Assembly (NCBI GenBank): GCA_002293375.1 | Contig: DBDA01000027.1 | Coordinates: 4,849-68,848, forward strand | Direction: 5' to 3' | Source: Odoribacter sp. UBA944 | GTDB taxonomy: Bacteria; Bacteroidota; Bacteroidia; Bacteroidales; Marinifilaceae | Length of the DNA stretch: 64,000 bases | Shown: piece after piece, positions 60,176 through 64,000 of the stretch | Position numbering within the stretch: position 1 is the first letter of the stretch | How the letters are laid out: each line of letters begins with the position of its first letter | Position numbers and translations under genes: made by a program | The notes under the pieces: generated by a model | What the model saw: only the letters and a program-made list of their open reading frames with translations | The model's database searches: none | What the model was told of the DNA's origin: nothing

Positions 60176-61381
60176 ATGAGGAGACACATTTTTATTTCGA
60201 TTTGCGCCATGGTAATGGCCTTGTTGATGCCTGGAAAAGTTATCGGACAAGATAATAAACCGGCACTGAAAATAGCGGTATATGCCACCGGCAATGTATC
60301 GGAAGGACATAAGTCCTATATTGCCAACGCTGTTGAGCACGCGCTTATATCTACCGGTAACCTTCAGGTACTTCCCCGACAAGGAGCCGTTATTGAGCAG
60401 CTTATCAAGGAACGGCAATACCAGCGTACCGGCAATGTTACTGATGCCGATATATCCAAACTTGGAGTAGAGCTCGGGGCCGATTTGGTTTGTGTGGTTG
60501 AAGTTATCGAGTTTCTGGGGCTTGAAATCAATGCCCGCACCATCAAGGTTGCTGAAAACCGCGCAGTACGTTCAGCCCGCAGCGATCTGGTTAACGATAT
60601 GAATAACAAAGACCAGATGCGCAAGGCTGCCGAAGATATCGTAAACCAGTTGGTGGGCGGAGGTTCGGGGAGAAGGCCTGCTGTCGGGAACTCCGGTGTC
60701 AATCGGAACAACACACAACGCCACCCCGCTGAGCCCGAAATGGTAGCCGTAGATGGCGGCACCTTCTGGATGGGCTGCAGCAGCGAGCAGCAGGGCTGCA
60801 ACAGTGATGAAAGCCCGTTGCACAGTGTAACAATAAGCAGTTTCCAGATGGCTAAGTATGAGGTAACGCAGGCACAGTGGAAACTCATCATGGGTAATAA
60901 CCCCAGCAATTTTAAGGGCGACAACCTGCCGGTAGAAACGGTAAGCTGGAACGATGCACAGGAATTTATCAGCCGCTTGAATGCCGCCACCGGTAAGCAC
61001 TACCGCCTTCCTACGGAAGCCGAGTGGGAGTATGCCGCCCGCGGAGGTAACAAAACGCAAAACTATACGTACAGCGGCAGCCACGATTTGAACAATGTGG
61101 GGTGGTTTACCGGCACTACCCATCCTGTGGGAACGAAACTGCCCAACGAACTCGGCATTTATGACATGAGTGGAAACGTACGGGAATGGTGCAGCGACTG
61201 GTACGGCACTTACCCTGCCTCCGCACAGCACGACCCTATGGGCGCTTCATCAGGCTCTTACCGCGTGAATCGCGGCGGCGACTGGCACAACCTTGCGACG
61301 AGCTGCCGTGTTGCCGACCGGCGCTGCAATAGTCCGGGCTTTCGCAGCAATTATCTCGGCTTCCGCCTGGTTCTTCCTTAG
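60176..61381 (+). CDS. CsgG-like domain fused to a formylglycine-generating-enzyme-fold domain
   Basis: A 401-residue protein with a signal peptide (about 1-24). The N-terminal module (about 26-160) repeats the CsgG-like pattern (IAVYATGNVSEGHKSYIANA, RQYQRTGNVTDADISKLGVE, ADLVCVVEVIEF). After a linker, residues about 187-401 are an FGE-sulfatase/SUMF1 fold (MVAVDGGTFWMGC, YEVTQAQWKLIMG, YRLPTEAEWEYAARGG, GNVREWCSDWYG, RGGDWHN, YLGFRLVLP). The two cysteines and Ser/Cys of true FGE are not in canonical places, so a binding rather than sulfatase-activating role is likely. The last 40 residues look like a retroelement variable region. Confidence 0.85.
   Translation: MRRHIFISICAMVMALLMPGKVIGQDNKPALKIAVYATGNVSEGHKSYIANAVEHALISTGNLQVLPRQGAVIEQLIKERQYQRTGNVTDADISKLGVELGADLVCVVEVIEFLGLEINARTIKVAENRAVRSARSDLVNDMNNKDQMRKAAEDIVNQLVGGGSGRRPAVGNSGVNRNNTQRHPAEPEMVAVDGGTFWMGCSSEQQGCNSDESPLHSVTISSFQMAKYEVTQAQWKLIMGNNPSNFKGDNLPVETVSWNDAQEFISRLNAATGKHYRLPTEAEWEYAARGGNKTQNYTYSGSHDLNNVGWFTGTTHPVGTKLPNELGIYDMSGNVREWCSDWYGTYPASAQHDPMGASSGSYRVNRGGDWHNLATSCRVADRRCNSPGFRSNYLGFRLVLP
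61264..61378 (+). other. Candidate variable region (VR) of the FGE-fold gene
   Basis: The segment coding from RVNRGGDWHN to LGFRLVLP is dense in AAC/GAC/AGC/TGC/AAT-type codons at exposed positions. In this fold it is the known target site of diversity-generating retroelements. No template repeat is in the window. Confidence 0.4.
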
Positions 61382-61468
61382 TTTTTCCTGTCGGGATTCC
61401 GTCCTTTCGTGTAAGCAAACGAGTTTTGCAAAAAGCGAAGCGGAGCGGAGCTAAAGGCAAAACGAGTG

Positions 61469-61484
61469 GAGGCTGTTGAAATTA
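61469..61484. repeat. Dispersed motif, diverged copy i (reverse)
   Basis: GAGGCTGTTGAAATTA, a diverged reverse copy 13-28 nt before the start of the next gene. Confidence 0.4.
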
Positions 61485-61496
61485 AGACGTTTGAAA

Positions 61497-62552
61497 ATGA
61501 AAAATACGCTATTTTTTGCGCTTGCTTTGTGTACAACAATCGTAGCTTTTGGGCAAGAACCTGCCAATAAAAAGATAGCGATGTTGGAACCGCATCTTGT
61601 GGGAGGAACTGTTACGGCGATACAAAAAAGTATGATTCGCGCTACGCTTGCTAAAGCCATTAGTGATGCAGGTATGTTCGATGCTCTCACGCGAACGGAT
61701 ATTGATCAGTTGACAAAAGAGATGAGTTTTCAACGTAGCGGTATGGTAGATGATGATGAACGACAACAAATTGGCAAGATGTCGGGAGCTGATTTGATTT
61801 GTTTATCGCTTGTTACAGTAGAAAACAATGATCTTTTTATTGAAGTACAACTTATTGAAGTAGAAAGTGGTAGGATTTTCAAGACCGCTAATGAATTAAT
61901 GCAAATATCATCCAATGTAGGATTGCAGACAGGCTGTCAGAAACTTGCTAATAAGTTGCTCGGAGAGTCCCCAACACGAACTTCTGCAGAACAAAGATTA
62001 AACGCTAAAGACTATAGAAAAAAAAATGACTCATTTTTTCTAAGAGGACATAATCAGTATATAGCATTTGGGATATTAAACACCGGCTATCCTGTTACAA
62101 TGGGTACAAGTCTCGTAGGTAGGTATGGCGGTATTATGGGTATAGGTGTTTATTTAACCATTGGTCTGGATTTTGCAGGGAAATCAACCTATGACCCTGA
62201 GAAATCAAGTTATTATCCTGTAGAAGCACATCGAAAGTTTATTGCTCCCTTACATTATTCGGCGGGATTGAAGTTATTTCCATATAAAAATGCATTTCTT
62301 TCTATTGGCTATGGTACATTGGGTTGTGAAAAAAAGAAAATGTCGTCCGGTAGTAATGGACATTGGAATACGACAGGTTGGCGGCAGGGAAAAGGACTTG
62401 TGTTGGGAGGGGGGTATGATATTTTGGGAAATTTAAATAACACTGGTGTATTTTTTTCACCGAGTGTGGGCCTTTCATTCGATACATTTACGGATAAGTG
62501 GCAACCTCTGTTTAATGTTAAACTGGGTATTGCTTGGGGCTATAAAGAGTAA
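61497..62552 (+). CDS. CsgG-like domain fused to a probable small beta-barrel
   Basis: A 351-residue protein from the ATG at 61497, which opens a signal peptide (NTLFFALALCTTIVAFGQ); the upstream extension of 7 codons lacks one. The N-terminal module (about 20-150) repeats the CsgG-like pattern (MSFQRSGMVDDDERQQIGKM, ADLICLSLVTVEN, LIEVESGRIF). From about 185 the protein has Gly/Tyr-rich amphipathic strands (YIAFGILNTGYPV, AGLKLFPYKNAFLSIGYG, NVKLGIAWGYKE) that look like an outer-membrane barrel or surface domain. It is one of three paralogues in this cluster. Confidence 0.72.
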   Translation: MKNTLFFALALCTTIVAFGQEPANKKIAMLEPHLVGGTVTAIQKSMIRATLAKAISDAGMFDALTRTDIDQLTKEMSFQRSGMVDDDERQQIGKMSGADLICLSLVTVENNDLFIEVQLIEVESGRIFKTANELMQISSNVGLQTGCQKLANKLLGESPTRTSAEQRLNAKDYRKKNDSFFLRGHNQYIAFGILNTGYPVTMGTSLVGRYGGIMGIGVYLTIGLDFAGKSTYDPEKSSYYPVEAHRKFIAPLHYSAGLKLFPYKNAFLSIGYGTLGCEKKKMSSGSNGHWNTTGWRQGKGLVLGGGYDILGNLNNTGVFFSPSVGLSFDTFTDKWQPLFNVKLGIAWGYKE

Positions 62553-62564
62553 AAATAAAAGAGA

Positions 62565-63650
62565 ATGGAACGAATATCTTGTTTTATAATTTTTGCTTGT
62601 TTCTTAGCAAGTTGTAATGATGATTTTTATTCGGAAGGTCGTGTAAAAACAATAGGTGTAACAGAAGTAACTACACAATCGGCCATTTTGAAAGGGAAAG
62701 TACAAATAGTAACACAAGGGAAAGAAGCAGATATAGATGTCTTCACACGAGGTTTCGTATATGGCAGAAGTAGTAACAACTTGAATTTAACTGTAACAGA
62801 TCAGATTTCCGAGGAAGGAAGTTTTAGTTGCCATATATATGGTTTATTTCCGAATACAAAATATTACGCAAAAGCGTTCGCTACAATTCATTTTGATATC
62901 GCTAAGAATGTTAGTTATTCTGGTGACTATGATATTGGATATGAATCTCTAAGATGTTATGGCAACATTATCGAATTTATGACTCAAGATGGTGTCCTTG
63001 CGCCTTCTGTTACGACAGAATTAGCAAGCAGTATGACTCCAAATAGCATAAGGTTAAACGGAATTGTTGAGTACGAAGGATATCCTGCCTATACCGAGCG
63101 AGGGTTTATATATGATACGATTCCTAATCTTACTATAGAAAGACCAAGTAAAAAAACAGTTTCGGTTTCAGGCAATGGGTTAGGCAGCTATTTTGCAGAT
63201 ATTACCGATTTGAAGACAAATGATGTAACGTATTACGTCTGTGCTTATGTTAAAAATAGCGAGGAGCCTGTTTATGGGGAAGAACTAAGTTTCCATTTTG
63301 ACACACTCAATACTCCTGATGTTGTACTATTACCAATAAACAAACTTATGGTACAAAAAAAAGACATAGAAATAACCCCTGTACTTTGGACGGTAGCGAA
63401 AGCTGCTTGTGCAAGTTCACCAATAGGCGGTTATACCGACTGGCGATTGCCTACAAAAGATGAATTAATGGTGCTTTATACTCAGCGTAACACTATTGGT
63501 AATTTTACAACTGATTGGTATTGGAGTTCTACGGCCTACAGCGGCTACCAATACGACTACTGGGGGCAGAGTTTTAGCAGTGGGGCGCAGGGCGGCCTCA
63601 ACGATTATAGTACGTACCGTTGTCGTTGTGTCCGAACTTATAAACCTTAA
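62565..63650 (+). CDS. Lipoprotein with FN3-like repeats and C-terminal DUF1566 domain
   Basis: A 361-residue lipoprotein (lipobox FLASC). Two or three fibronectin/Ig-like beta modules with the Bacteroidota 'fibrobacter paralogous/IPT' flavour (TTQSAILKGKVQIVTQGKEA, TRGFVYGRSSNNL) precede a DUF1566 domain (GGYTDWRLPTKDELMVLYTQ, WYWSSTAYS). The last 40 codons (about 63520-63640) switch to C-ending codons (TAC, AGC, GGC, GAC) unlike the AT-rich rest of the gene, as expected of sequence written from an AAC-rich template. Probably displayed on the surface. Confidence 0.78.
   Translation: MERISCFIIFACFLASCNDDFYSEGRVKTIGVTEVTTQSAILKGKVQIVTQGKEADIDVFTRGFVYGRSSNNLNLTVTDQISEEGSFSCHIYGLFPNTKYYAKAFATIHFDIAKNVSYSGDYDIGYESLRCYGNIIEFMTQDGVLAPSVTTELASSMTPNSIRLNGIVEYEGYPAYTERGFIYDTIPNLTIERPSKKTVSVSGNGLGSYFADITDLKTNDVTYYVCAYVKNSEEPVYGEELSFHFDTLNTPDVVLLPINKLMVQKKDIEITPVLWTVAKAACASSPIGGYTDWRLPTKDELMVLYTQRNTIGNFTTDWYWSSTAYSGYQYDYWGQSFSSGAQGGLNDYSTYRCRCVRTYKP
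63520..63640 (+). other. Candidate variable region (VR) of the DUF1566 lipoprotein
   Basis: From TGGTATTGGAGTTCTACGGC on, the codons are unusually rich in TAC, AGC, GGC and GAC, ending in the conserved CVRTYKP strand. The composition contrasts sharply with upstream sequence of the same gene. Confidence 0.45.
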
Positions 63651-63662
63651 CGATATCATTAC

Positions 63663-64000
63663 ATGAAACCAACCATTCTTTTCCTAACCCTGCTGTTTGG
63701 TGTGCAGGTGATGGGGCATGCACAGGTAGATTCTTTTGAGGAGTATGTGCGGGAGCAACGGCGGGCGCAGGAGGAGTTTGTCCGGGCGGAGCGGGAGAAT
63801 TTTGAGAATTACCGGGATTCGCTGAACCGGCAGTTTGCGGAGTATTTGGCGAAGGAGTGGAAGGATTTTAATTTGCAGAAGGCCGGGCCGCTTTTAAAGG
63901 ATCCGATCCGCAAGCCTCCGGTGTTTGAGGGGGAGGCGCCCCGGCCAACGGAGATCCCGCAGCGGGAGCCGGTGGCGCCGATTGAGCCGGCTCCGTCCCG
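63663..64000 (+). CDS. Exported coiled-coil-start protein, cut by the window edge
   Basis: A signal peptide (MKPTILFLTLLFGVQVMGHA) is followed by a charged helical stretch (REQRRAQEEFVRAEREN) and a Pro-rich segment. The frame is open to the last base, so only the first 112 codons are visible. Codon use is GC-rich like the backbone, unlike the preceding gene 12 nt upstream. I do not recognise the family; the downstream part would be needed. Confidence 0.8.
   Translation, partial: MKPTILFLTLLFGVQVMGHAQVDSFEEYVREQRRAQEEFVRAERENFENYRDSLNRQFAEYLAKEWKDFNLQKAGPLLKDPIRKPPVFEGEAPRPTEIPQREPVAPIEPAPS

Noticed and set aside
57563..64000. A diversity-generating retroelement reverse transcriptase or template repeat.
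   Set aside because: None was seen on either strand; the DGR link rests on the target-like segments only and needs sequence beyond the window.
1..64000. Transposases, integrases and insertion-sequence ends.
   Set aside because: No frame with a recognisable transposase or integrase motif was seen; only remnants and repeats suggest past element activity.

Overview
The window looks like chromosome of a Bacteroidota bacterium, order Bacteroidales, near Tannerellaceae/Porphyromonadaceae. Evidence: TamL-type lipoprotein BamA paralogues, DUF1573 proteins, an OmpP1/FadL-family porin, the spoU-tamL and rpsO-pnp arrangements, AddB in place of RecB/C, weak or absent Shine-Dalgarno sites, and many Bacteroidota-type -7 promoter boxes (TAnnTTTG). 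The backbone is moderately GC-rich by eye. Two stretches are clearly more AT-rich: about 29.1-32.3 kb, and much of 57.5-63.6 kb.

Layout. 0-6.8 kb: a membrane glycosyltransferase, a LysM glucosaminidase, cytidine deaminase, an OPT oligopeptide transporter with peptidase T, and a YtxH/holin-like/YqjK-like trio. 7.0-11.3 kb: a GH95-like hydrolase and a PL8 lyase, probably for glycosaminoglycans, closed by a strong bidirectional terminator. 11.4-23.9 kb: a small barrel protein, an RNA methyltransferase, tamL, a histidine kinase/response regulator pair, tamB and a second tamL. 23.9-25.5 kb: a GNAT gene, a broken HTH gene, an 11-bp-period repeat array, nested inverted repeats and tRNA-Ser(GGA). 25.7-29.1 kb: a DUF308 protein and AddB. 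29.2-32.3 kb: a degraded type I restriction locus (remnants of hsdR, hsdM and a DUF1016 nuclease) holding an intact, 4-nt-overlapping ParA-like ATPase and RelA/SpoT-like gene pair. 32.3-51.6 kb: mostly housekeeping (FAH-like protein, TrmH, MiaB, porin, repetitive lipoprotein, ProS, MutY, HutH, HisS, NlpC/P60, two DUF1573 proteins, S15, PNPase, PdxA). 51.7-56.6 kb: a five-gene heterodisulfide-reductase-like electron-transfer operon on the minus strand. 56.6-57.6 kb: a long intergenic region with a second 11-bp-period array. 57.6-64.0 kb: an accessory run of exported proteins. It holds two LPP20-like proteins, three paralogues with a shared CsgG-like N-terminal module and different C-terminal domains (DUF1566, formylglycine-generating-enzyme fold, probable beta-barrel), a DUF1566 lipoprotein, and a gene cut by the window edge.

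Strongest leads. (1) The ParA + RelA/SpoT module inside the wrecked restriction locus is a candidate anti-phage or toxic nucleotide system. (2) The exported CsgG-like/C-type-lectin-fold cluster has at least two 3' ends that resemble variable regions of diversity-generating retroelements, although no reverse transcriptase lies in the window. (3) A dispersed intergenic motif around TTTAAACAGACTCT is seen nine times. (4) Two unrelated intergenic arrays share an exact 11-bp period. All family assignments come from reading motifs; no database search was run.
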